Source of the DNA: Anthonomus grandis grandis
Taxonomy: Eukaryota > Arthropoda > Insecta > Coleoptera > Curculionidae
Reading direction: 5' to 3'
Assembly (NCBI RefSeq): GCF_022605725.1
Contig: NC_065560.1
Location: forward strand, 16,979,052-17,043,051
Length of the DNA: 64,000 nucleotides
Positions 35,672 through 47,089 of the stretch are shown one piece after another. Under the pieces are notes generated by a model. It was not told where the DNA came from and ran no database searches. It was given only the letters and a program-made list of their open reading frames with translations. The translations under genes were made by a program, and so were the position numbers. Each line of letters starts with the position of its first letter. Within the stretch, counting starts at the first letter, position 1.

Positions 35672-35715
<44 letters not shown>
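35672..35715. repeat. (TA)n microsatellite, right
   Basis: About 22 TA units immediately after the last GGATCTC motif. Confidence 0.95.
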
Positions 35716-35720
<5 letters not shown>

Positions 35721-38683
35721 TGCCGGTAACCTGTCGTCCTGTCCTTAAATCATTTCCTTATCTATATATTCCGTTAAATTAAATTATACAATGTATTACT
35801 TATTTGTAAAGATGAAGTGCTTTTGATGTTAATATTTGACTTGTCTTTTTTTTTTGTTTGACATTAGTTCTTTCAGTTACTGCTTGTTGTCTGGAGTCTA
35901 AAAATATTTAAAAAAAAAGCAGGTAATAATGAGTGTCTTTCTAACTAGAAAGCCAATTACATATTACATTAATATGGATTCTTGAGTCCCAATATACAAT
36001 TTTAAGGTATACAAATTAGGTAGATCAAGCAATAATAGAAAACTACGAAGATGCAAATGTTAATTTTTTTAATGAAATGCTGTTTTACTTTAAAAACTGT
36101 AATTTGAAAATCAGCAGGTTCAAAATCAACAGAAATCAAAGTTTTTATTTGGAAGACCTACAATTATTCCAAACAACTCATAGCCAGCGCTAGGACCGGG
36201 ATATACATAGAATCATTCACGTAGTAAAAATAAATATCATGTCAGATGAAAGATAATTGACAAGCAATTATTACTATTATATCATGTACCACATGCACTG
36301 AGGGTAAACTCGAATCTGCTAGATGCTACGATCTTTAACTAGATGATAAAACAAACTAAAAATATAAATATATTATATCTCAGTAAAATACTTACTGGTT
36401 GTGGTTTACCTACAAGTTCTAGTGGGTGTATTATTGTTTGAAGTTTTCTTCAAGTTGTGTCTGAATTTTTTTTTAAATTGGCTATATAAAATTAAATAGA
36501 TTTTAGTTGCTACATTATTTCTAGAGCTTCGAATAATGAGGATGGTACTTGACTTGGCACTTGACATAACTCTGAATATAAAATACATACCCCAAAGTTC
36601 AAATATTCAAAAGTTTCAAATTCAATATGCTATAACTTGAAAATTGATGTGTCAATAATAAACAAAATAACATATTTCAGAGACATGTTTTTTTTAGAAT
36701 GAGGAGATGCAAGATCTCTCATATTCTCCACCACACCACATAGATAATAATAATAATAATTTTTAATTCGTTACATTAGATTACTTATTTTTACTTTGTG
36801 TTTATGGACTTACGTACTTATAATGACGTAGGTACATGTTTTAAAACAAGCTGTATAAAATACAAGACAATATTGAATCACAGTCTAACAAAATGAAATA
36901 AGAAGTTGAAATCTATATACTTTGATACTACCTATGCTTTTACATTGTGTGCTGGGCCACTTATACTACTTACTTATTGTACTCTGATATCCCCGCACTG
37001 GGAGAGTACAGCATTCCACTGAGCGATTTTTGAGGCTTTTCATAGAAAATGGCATTTTAATTGAAAACAGTACTATTAAAAAAAAACGGCTTTTAGCGGA
37101 TTATAGCCAAATAAATTCCGTGTATCTGAGCGCAAAAATGGTTTTCGGATGTGGCATAGATATGCCAGTATTTAAGCAATTTTTCGTTGATTTTTTCCTT
37201 TTTTTAGACTTAAAAAATTTTAAGTAAAAAATTTTAAGAACAGAGAAAAAAGAACAAAAACTTAAAGTTTTTTTTACCTGTGTATGTTGAAAAACATTAG
37301 AAAATGTGAAAATATTTTTTCGTTTTATGTACATGCTAATTTGGTTTGAATATGAATTTTAAATTTATACATATGGATAGTTTTAATAAAGCTATAAAAA
37401 AGATATCTTAAAAGCACTGTAAAGGCACTGGCATCTTAAAGATGTTTGGTTTTTTAACATCCGAACCTTTTTAGGATGTCTTAAAGTCATCTTTCCGGAA
37501 ATACCAGGCGGCTTAGAGACGTCTCACCTGTTCTTAATAAGATATCTTTTAGACTTCTTCAGGATATCATTATGCTATATGGGTTAAGTATAAGATTTTT
37601 TAAAATCTCTGTCTTAACTGTATGTTCGGTAAAGAACCATATCAATTAACATCATCTAACGGTAAGGACCTAAGGACCAAGCCAAAGTAAAATAAATCAT
37701 TTTAAAAGTTATAAGTTAGAAATTAATCGATTTGAAACTTCGAACCCCAAGATTATTAACTCTGTGAAAATTGTCAAACAATCCACATGCAAACAAATTA
37801 AAGCAGGAGGAAAAAAAGTCATTAACACGCTGATTTGGATTGAATTATTCGGCAATGAAAAATCTCAGTACTACTACCCTACAACAAGTGAATAAGGAAA
37901 ATGTGGCGGTCAACGCTGACATTTCTTACTTAAATATCCATCGCCAACAACGGAAAACAGATTACTGCCTCCAAAACATGCGTGATATCGTTGATTGAAA
38001 AGGGAACTCGCCTCTTTAATCAACGGTGATACCATGGAAGCTGAATAGAAGTCGTGACAAGCAACCTAATTTAAACTAAATTTCTCAGGTTAGAGCAATT
38101 AAGTTGATAAACAAAGGCTAGATATCATGATAATACAAGCAAAGGAAACGTTTGGCTCCTACAATATGTAAGATAGTGTAAAATCAATAATAAAGAAACT
38201 TAACAATTCCTCGGGGCATCTATAGGAAAACTTCTACAAATAGATAGAGCTACTTCTGTGTAATATTAGGTGTCTAAAAGCTTAGAGGTACAATGCTTCA
38301 AACAAGATCACTAAAAGTGTAAAATTGGGAATAAAATATCAAATGAAAAAATATTATAGATTTAAAACAGCTATACACTAATAGCATTTCAATATTTTTA
38401 GCGGTAAAATAAAGATGATACATGGAGCTATACTAAATTTATAAGTAGAGTAACTTTAAGAAATACATTCATATATCAAATATAACCAGAATTTATTTAA
38501 TATGAAAAGCGCGGTAGGAAACCAAGGTTTTAATTCTAAACATTGGTAATTTTCTCATAGGGTTATAGATATAATAACAAGCGGCGGGCGGCTATTTGAA
38601 TATTTGCAGTTAAAAGTGAAAGTGCAGATATTACCGTTAACTTCTAGCAATGTCAATTTATTTTTGTATATTATCTAGGTACG
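35716..38683. other. Intergenic sequence, no gene recognised
   Basis: At 37395-37570 the palindromic word AAGATATCTT and the related GATGTCTTAAAG and AGACGTCT recur, suggesting a small decayed repeat. A short (TAA)n run lies near 36746-36760. Open frames (37030-37227 +, 37101-37334 -) are low-complexity. Confidence 0.5.
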
Positions 38684-38685
38684 TA

Positions 38686-39373
38686 CAGGGTGACCCAATA
38701 AGACTGTTCCTCGGCCATATCTCGGGAACTGTTCGTAAAAAAAATTAAAAAAAAAAAATTATTAGGTAAATCGGTCATGAAAAATCGTTGGAAAATATTT
38801 TCAAGTTCTAAAAATTACCACCAGAGGGCGTAATTGCCATCTTAAATTTTAAAATTGCATTTTTCTTTAAATTTCGCATAACAACCAAATTTTTTTTTTT
38901 AGATTTTTAAAGAGAACCAGGTTATCTATGATTTTCGTAAAATAAAAAAATCAGCCATTTTAAAAACAAAGACGGTGGAGCGCGTTCAGTTGTTTTTGCA
39001 ATAACTTGCTTTAACTTCTTAACGGTTTGACCGATTTTAACAAATTTGGTATCGTTGAAAAGAGCATTCCTTGGGCAATAAGAATCAACCAAAATATAGT
39101 TGATTTAGTTGAATCCTTTTCTGCCTGGGGGCTAGCTTTGACACCATCACCCAAAATCCTAAAAAAATCAAAAAAATCAAATGGAATGATATGACTTTTT
39201 CTTTATGAAAAAGTAGCCAAATAACATCCAAAAAGGCCAGTGAAAACCGCTTGTCAAAATGTCTATCCTAACCGCAAATATTGGGAAAATAAGGAAAAAA
39301 AACGCATCCCGAACGTAATAAGTCACTTTAATATTATAGGTAGGCCTTGGAAAATGAAACAAATGAAACATGA
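38686..39373 (+). repeat. Left 688-bp terminal inverted repeat
   Basis: Begins CAGGGTGACCC after TA and ends TGAAACATGA. It is the inverted partner of 40597-41284. Confidence 0.95.
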
Positions 39374-39489
39374 TGCATTATAAAATAATAACAGCTGTCA
39401 TTTGCTGTGTTGTTGTCATTGTTATTGTCATTATTCTGCTGTGTTACATTCAGAAAGTGTAGTTATTTGAATTTTGAATCTTTTCTGCA

Positions 39490-40578
39490 ATGCCGATTTC
39501 TAACCAAGAAGCATTTAATATGCTGGCGATATATTTTGAGTGTTTGCAAAATGCGACCATCGCTGCCCGCGCCTTCTATTTGCACTATCCGAATCGACCA
39601 CGATACCATCGCCGCGTGTTTGTGCGTTTGGCCCAGCGCCTGTTAACAACAGGTAGCATCCATAGACCTGCCATGATTAGAAATAGGCAAAATAACGAAC
39701 AAAATGTAGTTAATGTCCTGGCATCTGTAGAAATCAATCCCCAAATTAGTACTAGAGAGATTTCTCGAGACTTGGGTATTCCTCAAAGTACGGTTTACCG
39801 CATTCTTTGAACCCATAGGTATGTAACCTGCTAAATATCATATCTTAGGGTTTTTCTTACATTTCTTGCTATTTTAGGCTACATCCCTACCATATCAACT
39901 TACACCAAGCCCTTTCTCCTCCGGATTTCGACCAAAGGCTAGATTTTTGCCACTGGCTATTAAGCATGATAGCAGAAAATCTGCAATTTCTTTCAACTGT
40001 GTTGTGGACTGACGAAGCCACCTTCAATAGCAATGGGCACTTAAACTTACATAATATGCACTTTTGGGCCCGAAATAATCCGCGCTGGCTTGGACAAGTT
40101 CAGCATCAAGGGAGATATAGTGTAAATGTTTGGTGTGGGATAATTGGAGGGCGGGTTGTTGGTCCATATATTTTGGACGGCGCATTAAATGGTCTTACAT
40201 ACCTACATTTCTTAGAAAATGTTCTTCCAATTTTAATGGAAAATATTGCGCTGACCGTCCGCCAAAATATGTTTTTCCAGCATGATGGTTGACCCGCCCA
40301 TTATGCTCTTGCTGTTCGCCAGTATTTAGATGCCACCTTTCCTGACCGTTGGATCGGAAAAGGAAGCCTATTCCCTTGGGCGCCAAGGCAAGTATTTAAC
40401 ACAAGAATCTTTAGACGTTGCCTATTTGGAATGATTCTGTTTATAATTGCACACGTATTAAAACTTAATGAATATTTCTAGGTCTCCCGATTTAACCTGC
40501 CTTGATTTTTATCTCTGGGGAAGGATTAAGGATATAGTCTATGCAACAAGCCATTTTGAACACCTGGGTCGCCATTAG
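39490..40578 (+). pseudogene. Three-exon mariner-like transposase with two nonsense codons
   Basis: Exon 1 (39490-39818) starts MPISNQEAFNMLAIYFECLQ and carries the N-terminal helix-turn-helix and a second HTH ('STREISRDLGIPQSTVYRIL'). Intron 1 (39819-39877, 59 bp) has GTATGT and TTTTAG ends. Exon 2 (39878-40387) has 'LWTDEATF' (first catalytic D), 'SVNVWCGIIGGRVVGPY' and 'FFQHDG' (second D). Intron 2 (40388-40482, 95 bp) has a GC-AG pair, donor GCAAGT and acceptor TTCTAG. Exon 3 (40483-40578) joins in frame to give the third catalytic segment SPDLTCLDFYLWGRIK and ends at TAG. The reading frame across both joins is exact, which strongly supports the introns. TGA codons at 39808-39810 (exon 1) and 40290-40292 (just after HDG) inactivate it. 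The usual 60 or so residues after LWG-IK are largely missing; the right inverted repeat starts 19 bp after the stop. Confidence 0.88.
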
Positions 40579-40596
40579 ATCACTTTCTTGTTCCTT

Positions 40597-41284
40597 TCAT
40601 GTTTCATTTGTTTCATTTTCCAAGGCCTACCTATAATATTAAAGTGACTTATTACGTTCGGGATGCGTTTTTTTTCCTTATTTTCCCAATATTTGCGGTT
40701 AGGATAGACATTTTGACAAGCGGTTTTCACTGGCCTTTTTGGATGTTATTTGGCTACTTTTTCATAAAGAAAAAGTCATATCATTCCATTTGATTTTTTT
40801 GATTTTTTTAGGATTTTGGGTGATGGTGTCAAAGCTAGCCCCCAGGCAGAAAAGGATTCAACTAAATCAACTATATTTTGGTTGATTCTTATTGCCCAAG
40901 GAATGCTCTTTTCAACGATACCAAATTTGTTAAAATCGGTCAAACCGTTAAGAAGTTAAAGCAAGTTATTGCAAAAACAACTGAACGCGCTCCACCGTCT
41001 TTGTTTTTAAAATGGCTGATTTTTTTATTTTACGAAAATCATAGATAACCTGGTTCTCTTTAAAAATCTAAAAAAAAAAAATTTGGTTGTTATGCGAAAT
41101 TTAAAGAAAAAGGCAATTTTAAAATTTAAGATGGCAATTACGCCCTCTGGTGGTAATTTTTAGAACTTGAAAATATTTTCCAACGATTTTTCATGACCGA
41201 TTTACCTAATATTTTTTTTTTTTAATTTTTTTTACGAACAGTTCCCGAGATATGGCCGAGGAACAGTCTTATTGGGTCACCCTG
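40597..41284 (-). repeat. Right 688-bp terminal inverted repeat
   Basis: Inverted copy of 38686-39373, followed by TA at 41285-41286. Confidence 0.95.
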
Positions 41285-41289
41285 TACAT

Positions 41290-41354
41290 ATATCAAATAG
41301 GGGTGTATGAGTATATATATGTATATGTATATATATATATGTATGAGTATATGA

Positions 41355-41393
<39 letters not shown>
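41290..41393. repeat. TA/TATG-rich microsatellite
   Basis: Variable GTATATAT and TGAGTATA units merge into a pure (AT)n tract between two adjacent mariner-like elements. Confidence 0.85.
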
Positions 41394-41395
<2 letters not shown>

Positions 41396-41660
41396 ACAAT
41401 GAAATTAAAAAAAAATTAAATATAACTAGTTATTTTATAAGAATTGTTCTTTTTGTACGGGGTTACTTACTCAACATTGATATATTGTAAACGGTAAAAA
41501 TGCAGCGGCGGCTCAATTTAAAAAAATCTAAATAATTGCCAAAAAATTTCTTAGTCAGTGTATCATACTTACGAGATGTTTTTCAAAAGTAGCTGAACCC
41601 TTTTTACCCATCACTTCTTATTCTAAAATAATGTCATTTGATATATCAAAATATAATATA

Positions 41661-42133
41661 CAGGGTGTCCCAAAATTAATGGACGAAACGCGAACCCTGT
41701 ATTTTTTGGTCAAAAATAACCTTACTTTTTCCTACAAACATATATCGGCAAACGCACCCCAAGGGAGCTACGATCCTTTTAAAGGGGGCACCTAAAGATG
41801 GGTTTTTCCACTTATTTTCAAAACGGGTAAATATAAAAACTTTAAATTTTGGTATTCTTCCAATTTTGATATGCTGAATTTAGTTGTCATTTCATAATTT
41901 TCATTATTAAGTCAGGTGCGTATCATTTAGGGGGTGAGCCTAAAAAAATACTTAAAAAAAATTGTTTGCAAAGTTTTTGTTTTTTTTTCTTTAAATTTTA
42001 AAAATTTAAAGCTTTTTACGTAAAAAAGTATCTCTTGGTCAATAACGCTAGGAATTATCATTTTCGAGAAAAACACATTTAAAAATAACGCTGCAAAGTA
42101 TTATTAATAACAATTTTTATTAAAACTTAAGAG
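41661..42133 (+). repeat. Left terminal inverted repeat of second mariner-like element
   Basis: It matches 43670-44150 inverted. It includes the phrases GCGAACCCTGTATTTTTTGG and TTAGGGGGTGAGCCTAAAAA. Inner limit is approximate. Confidence 0.85.
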
Positions 42134-42186
42134 CACGCTTCAAAAGTAAATTGACAAATAAAATTGCAAACAGATAAAAATACTAA

Positions 42187-43562
42187 TTTATTTGAGGCAA
42201 ATGTTCAAACAAGTTTCCGTTTTCCTGAATGCATAACCTAGATCATTTTTGAATGTTTTGGGTCGATCTAAGAATTTCAAATCGGTTTTCTCTTATTTGG
42301 CCTGCAGCTGCGAGAATTCGCCTCTAAAGCTCTGCTGGAGTATAAATTTCGGTGGCATAAATAATATTGCACATTTTACCCCAAAGATAAATAATCCAAA
42401 GGATTAAGGTCGGGCGATCGCGCAGGCCAGTTTATTGGACCACCTCGGCCTATCCATCTGCCTGTAAAATTATTGTCCAGTCAGTTTCTCACCTATCGGC
42501 TGTAGTGAGCTGGTGCCCCATTGTGCTGAAAAATCATTTCCAGCCGAGTTACTATGGGAATATCGTCCAGTAAATCTCTGAGATTGTTTTGAGGAAAATT
42601 TAAATAATGACAACCAGTTAACATGTGTGGCAAAATAATTGGGCCTATCAATTTATCTCCTATCAAACCCGCCCATACATTAAAGGAAAATCTATGCTGA
42701 AAGTTAGTTCGTCGAACTACTCTCGGATTCTCAATGCTCCAAAAATGAAACTTAAACTCCTTACTTCTAGAAAAAGTTGCCTCATCTGACCACAAAATTT
42801 TTTGACGAAGATTTGGGTGATTTAAAATCCAATGATAAAAGTCTACTCGAGCTGGAAAATCTTCTTCTTCTAACTCCTGAACCCTTTTATAATGGAAAGA
42901 ATGGTATCCTAACATCTTAGTCATTCTTTCAATTTGAAATTATTTTTAAATATTTTAAATTGCATAGGAAATAAGCCTAAACCTTAGTAAGCCACTAAAC
43001 ATTCCAGTTAGTCGTCAAATGGATTTGTTTTGGGGTGTTTGATGTTTGTGATAAGACTTATCCAAGTAAATAAAGTAAATAAAAATAATAAAAGTAATTA
43101 GAGTATTTTGAAATGAATTTAATTCGATCCGACGATAATAATTAATAACAACACTATTTATACCAATCTCAATTTTCAGTTATAAGTACTTTAAATTTAA
43201 TTTCTTGGATAACAAATTAGGTACTTAATTATTTATTTATCATGTTTAATCTTACTTACATTTGACTTTGGGATATTGGTAATCTCTTCTAAGGTTCTTA
43301 ATGATATTTGAGGGTTTTCTTCTATTAAATTCAGTACTTCCCCATAACCATCATTTGCAATTGGTCTTCCTTGCCCTCGAGCACGTTCGAAGGATCCATA
43401 TTCAAGTAAATTTCTATGAACTCTAACAAAAACTTTCCAATGTGGATGCCTTCTTGCAGGAAACCTCCGCCGATACTCTCGTGCAGCGGCATGTACGTTT
43501 CCATTGCAAAACCCATACATAAAATGAATATCTACTTTTTCACGGGTCGAAAAGTCTTCCAT
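42187..43562 (-). pseudogene. Mariner-like (DUF4817 type) transposase, stops and frameshift
   Basis: The N-terminal exon starts at 43562 with MEDFSTREKVDIHFMYGFCN and carries the first HTH and 'NPQISLRTLEEITNIPKSN', then a GTAAGT donor at about 43261. The second part (from about 42924) includes 'MLGYHSFHYKRVQEL', 'ILWSDEATF' (first catalytic D), 'SFNVWAGLIGDKLIGP' and 'IFQHNGAPAHYSR' (the usual D of QHDG is N here). In the same frame after a TAG and a TGA come 'NNFTGRWIGRGG' and 'WPARSPDLNPLDY'. A one-base shift then restores 'IYLWGKMCNIIYATE', and the frame decays to about 42187. The acceptor of the intron could not be placed exactly. Mutated catalytic D, stops and frameshift show it is dead. 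Confidence 0.83.
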
Positions 43563-43669
43563 AGTTAAAAAGATATTAACAATTTGAATGCAAAATGACT
43601 AATTAATTAAAACTAATTAATTAAAACAAATGTTAATGTCATTATGCAGTGTGTCAATTTTTTCCAAAG

Positions 43670-44150
43670 CCTGCTACTAAGTTTTCATAAAAATTGGTAG
43701 TGAAAATAATACTATGCAGCGTTATTTTTAAATGCGTTTTTCTCGAAAATGGTAATTCCTAGCGTTATTGACCAAGAGGTACTTTTTTACGTAAAAAGCT
43801 TTAAATTTTTAAAATTTAAAGAAAAAAAAAACAAAAACTTTGCACACCATTTTTTTTAGGTATTTTTTTAGGCTCACCCCCTAAATGATACGCACCTGAC
43901 TAAATAATGAAAATTATGAAATGACAACTAAATTCAACATATCAAAATTGGGAGAATACCAAAATTTAAAATTTTTATATTTACCCGTTTCGAAAATAAG
44001 TGGAAAAAACCATCTTCAGGTACCCCCTTTAAAAGGGGCGTAGCTCCCTTGGGGGGCGTTTGCCGATATATGTTTATAGAAAAAAGTGAGGTTATTTTTG
44101 ACCAAAGAATACAGGGTTCGCGTTTCGTCCACTAATTTTGGGACACCCTG
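43670..44150 (-). repeat. Right terminal inverted repeat of second mariner-like element
   Basis: Inverted copy of 41661-42133, ending GGGACACCCTG and then TA. Confidence 0.85.
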
Positions 44151-44154
44151 TATA

Positions 44155-44734
44155 TTATTGTGCCAAACCTACTGTATATTAATTTATTAAATCAAAGGCT
44201 ATTGACTCTTTACTGTAAGTAATTAACTATCGATGAATTTCATTTATCAATAATTATTATTTGTTAGCGATATATCTGATTTTTTAAATAAAAAATTGCA
44301 AGACCTATTAGGGATAAGCTACCTTTAAAGAACCTCCTACATACGTAAGTTAAATAGTTTAAATAATTTAAAATAGTTCAAAATGTATATAAAAAAAAAC
44401 TAATTCGGACACATTTTTTTTATAGGGGCATTTTTTTCTGTATAACTGTATAACTGTAGCTCCTATAAACTTGTGACAGCCCCCAGAATTTTTCCCTAAT
44501 ATTATCGAAAGGTATAGTAGTGCGCTGGCTTTTAAAAGTAGTTCCCTAGCCTGCGCTAGATATACGGTTATGCGCAAGCTTTTTGAAAGAAAAAATCCTA
44601 CTCTGAAAAAAAAGAGAAGGCCAACTTACTGACCCGAAAAATTTACAAATATGATTTTGCCATTTTTTTCTCCAGAAATATCTTGGATATTATAAAGATA
44701 CACCATTTACTTCTGGAGAAGGTATGTCTACCCC
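44155..44734. other. Spacer between transposons, nothing recognised
   Basis: Short AT-rich spacer. An open frame at 44368-44577 (minus) has no recognised motif. Confidence 0.5.
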
Positions 44735-44738
44735 TTAA

Positions 44739-47085
44739 CTGGTATGGCGAAAAAAAATCACGTTCCAAGTATGGTGGAGTCAAATTAGACCTTTCGATTT
44801 TTTTTTAAAGTTAAACAAAAACAAATTTAAAAAAATTAAAATAATAATATATTAACAACTCTGAAGCCATATAAACCAAAAAAATTGCACTTAAAATAAA
44901 GCTAGACTAAAAAATATAAAGTTTTTTAAAAAATAGGCTTTTCTCAAAATGACTCGAAAATAAACTATAAAACACAAAATTTAGGTGAAAAATTAAGATG
45001 TTCTTAAATAAATGTGAAAACGTTCAAAACACTTAAAAATAAAATCCTAAAAAGGTTTATAAAAAAACTAACAAACATACTTGAACCTTCTATTATTGGC
45101 AATTATTGCAACGAATTCTTTTTACGCAATGATTTTTACAAACGTATTTATGGCAGTTATCACATATAAGTGATTGTTTATTATCATTGCGTGGACAAAT
45201 AGAACACCTTGCACGCTTAGGTGGTCTTTCCCCATGTTCATTTCTGCCTGGACCTATCTCTGGAATCTGACCAATTCGATGAATAAGCGCTTTTAACTCC
45301 CTGGGAATATTTTCCATTTGAGATAGGCGAATTAATTGGTTATGTATTAGATCTCTTCCTAAGGTAACTTGAAACTTTTGGTGTATCATTTCAGCCTCTG
45401 GATGAGCATTATTATATAAAATACTTCCATTTACAGCGCTAATATCCATCATTCGAAACCAAATTGCTTGCGGCCATCTTCTAGTGCGTCTACCAACTTT
45501 ATAATTTGCACACGTCTAATCTAATACATCTACCCCCACTTTGGTAATATTATAAAAATCTATCATGTCTGGAAGTTTATTTTCTCTGTCCAAAATTCTA
45601 TCATTATGATAAAAACTTGATATAAGACAAACTGCTCGATTTTTTACTGGAACATAAGATAGCAAAGTCACTTCTCTGGTAAATCCGAAAATCGAAGAAT
45701 AAACCGGTCGCTGCTTATTTGGCAAAAATTTCATTGATAGGTCCTTTTTGTTTTTTCGGATAGTACCGACATAGGTAAGTTTACAGCGTTATAGCTCTTC
45801 GACAAGCTCTAAAGAAGAAACCTAGTTATCCCCAGGAACATTTCGGTTAGAATTTTTTATCGGATCAACTAAAGAAAGAACATTGAGGGTGGGTATGGCT
45901 AGCTTCTTAGGATTCTGCATTTGAGTGTCTTTTCCGGTATAAACAAAGGCGTTTACTAAATAATGCGTTCGAGCATCACAGAGACACATCATTTTGATTC
46001 CGTATTTTTCCGGCTTACTTTTGATAAACATTCAAAATCTACAATTACCGCGAAAACCAATCAACATTTCATCCACGATTACATATTCCCCACATGAATT
46101 TGTTGTATTTGTTTGTATGACAATTATTCATGAAGCGATAAAATATATCGGAAATATGGGCTAGCTTGTCTCCGGCTTCAATGCGCTGACTTCTGGTGTC
46201 TGAATCATCAAATCTCAAAGCTGTAAGGAGAAAATTAAATCTTTTTGCAGTCATTACGGAACGAAATATATCACGACCCGTGCCATCAGTTGCGAAAAGG
46301 GAATTAATATCTTCGTGGTTCGACTTGAATACGCCTGCCAAGAAAAGGAGACCAAAAAATGCCAACATTTCGGTTTCGTCAACATGATTTAAAAATTGGC
46401 AGGATAAGGCATTGTGCCCATAACTAGCTTGCAAGTTCGTTATTTTTTAATTGGTCTTCTCGATAATTTCTTGATTATTGCATCGTCAACTAACAGCTTA
46501 AAAGCTTCTGTGGCTGAATTTGGTTTCTTAACTCGTGCTGGACCAGAAAGTCCTGGTAGATACGAAACAATATTGCTTGCACGAGCACGGCTTGGGGTAG
46601 GAGCTTTTGTTGACCATTTTTTTTTTTATTTTTCCCATAATAGTAGCTTCTTACGCCAATTTCACTCTCATCATCTTTCAAGTGGCAAATTACCAACACC
46701 CGGTTCAGAATCACTATCGCTTGCAGAAATATGTTCACTAACGATAGTCTCGGCATCAGAAATCTCGCTGTCATTATCAAAAAAAGTGTTAGCAAGCTGT
46801 TCTAACTCGTGCTCTGTTAGTGGTGCCTTTGTATCCTTTAAAGAAGCCATTACATTAAAAAATTAGAAAACCCAAAAAATTACGTGTAACGTATGGCGGG
46901 GTCAATTTTGACCCATTTAATTCACAGACCTTAGCTAAACGAAAACTCAAACGCGACTGCCACGCAGAAATATTCTACTCAGTACGGCCGAGGAATACAT
47001 GGAAGGCAGTGTTGCCACTTGCAATAATTTTTCTTAAATAAAATTTTTTATTTCGGATGGGGTCAAAATTGACTCACCATACCAG
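44739..47085 (-). mobile_element. piggyBac-like DNA transposon bounded by TTAA
   Basis: TTAA target duplications lie at 44735-44738 and 47086-47089. Both ends begin CTGGTATGG after the TTAA (44739 onward, and the reverse complement ending at 47085), a short inverted repeat typical of piggyBac-like elements. Subterminal words related to GGGTCAAATTTGACC recur: ATGGTGGAGTCAAATTAGACC (44772-44792), GGCGGGGTCAATTTTGACCC (46894-46913) and GGGTCAAAATTGACTC (47060-47075). They probably bind the transposase. Between them lies one minus-strand transposase ORF broken by stops. Confidence 0.88.
45093..46850 (-). pseudogene. piggyBac-like transposase with nonsense codons and frameshifts
   Basis: Read from the ATG at 46850 (MASLKDTKAPLTEHELEQLA, acidic N-terminus), the protein is broken early by stops and a frame change. 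It then continues with 'DETEMLAFFGLLFLAGV' (46370 region), 'TAKRFNFLLTALRFDD', 'VDEMLIGFRGNCRF' (about 46036-46080, first catalytic D), and 'KYGIKMMCLCDARTHYLVN' (second D). The 'NVPGDN' at about 45825-45840 retains the third catalytic D, but the following conserved W is a stop. Further on come 'VSSLELVEEL', 'KLTYVGTIRKNK', 'VDVLD' then a stop, and 'TCANYKVGRRTRRWP'. The protein ends in a Cys-rich C-terminal domain (CSIC--------C--C---VC--H, then C--C) around 45096-45220. Single in-frame stops separate most segments, so it is non-functional. Confidence 0.87.
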
Positions 47086-47089
47086 TTAA

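Larger units (their letters stand above)
38686..41284 (+). mobile_element. Mariner-like DNA transposon with 688-bp terminal inverted repeats
   Basis: The element is 2599 bp, flanked by TA on both sides (38684-38685 and 41285-41286), and starts CAGGGTGACCCAATAAGACT. The two arms, 38686-39373 and 40597-41284, are each exactly 688 bp. They are nearly identical: I noticed one substitution and two single-base homopolymer length differences that cancel out. The 64-codon open frame inside each arm (39371-39177 minus, 40599-40793 plus) is the same sequence in inverted copies, so it reflects the repeat and is not a gene. Between the arms lies one three-exon transposase (next entries). Near-identical arms imply recent activity or gene conversion. 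The transposase of this copy has two nonsense codons. Confidence 0.9.
41661..44150 (-). mobile_element. Second mariner-like DNA transposon with about 475-bp inverted repeats
   Basis: The element is 2490 bp, flanked by TA (41659-41660 and 44151-44152), starts CAGGGTGTCCCAAAATTAAT and ends with its reverse complement. The inverted arms run to about 42133 on the left and from about 43670 on the right, with scattered differences (for example AACGGG versus GAACGGG contexts and a small indel near the inner end). They are older than the arms of the 38.7-kb element. The transposase lies between the arms on the minus strand. Confidence 0.88.

Noticed and set aside
39177..39371. 64-codon open frame, identical to one at 40599-40793 on the other strand
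   Set aside because: It lies inside the inverted repeat arms. Identity simply reflects the 688-bp repeats, and the peptide has no known motif.
46414..46866. 150-codon plus-strand open frame
   Set aside because: Antisense of the piggyBac-like transposase N-terminal region; the product has no recognisable domain.
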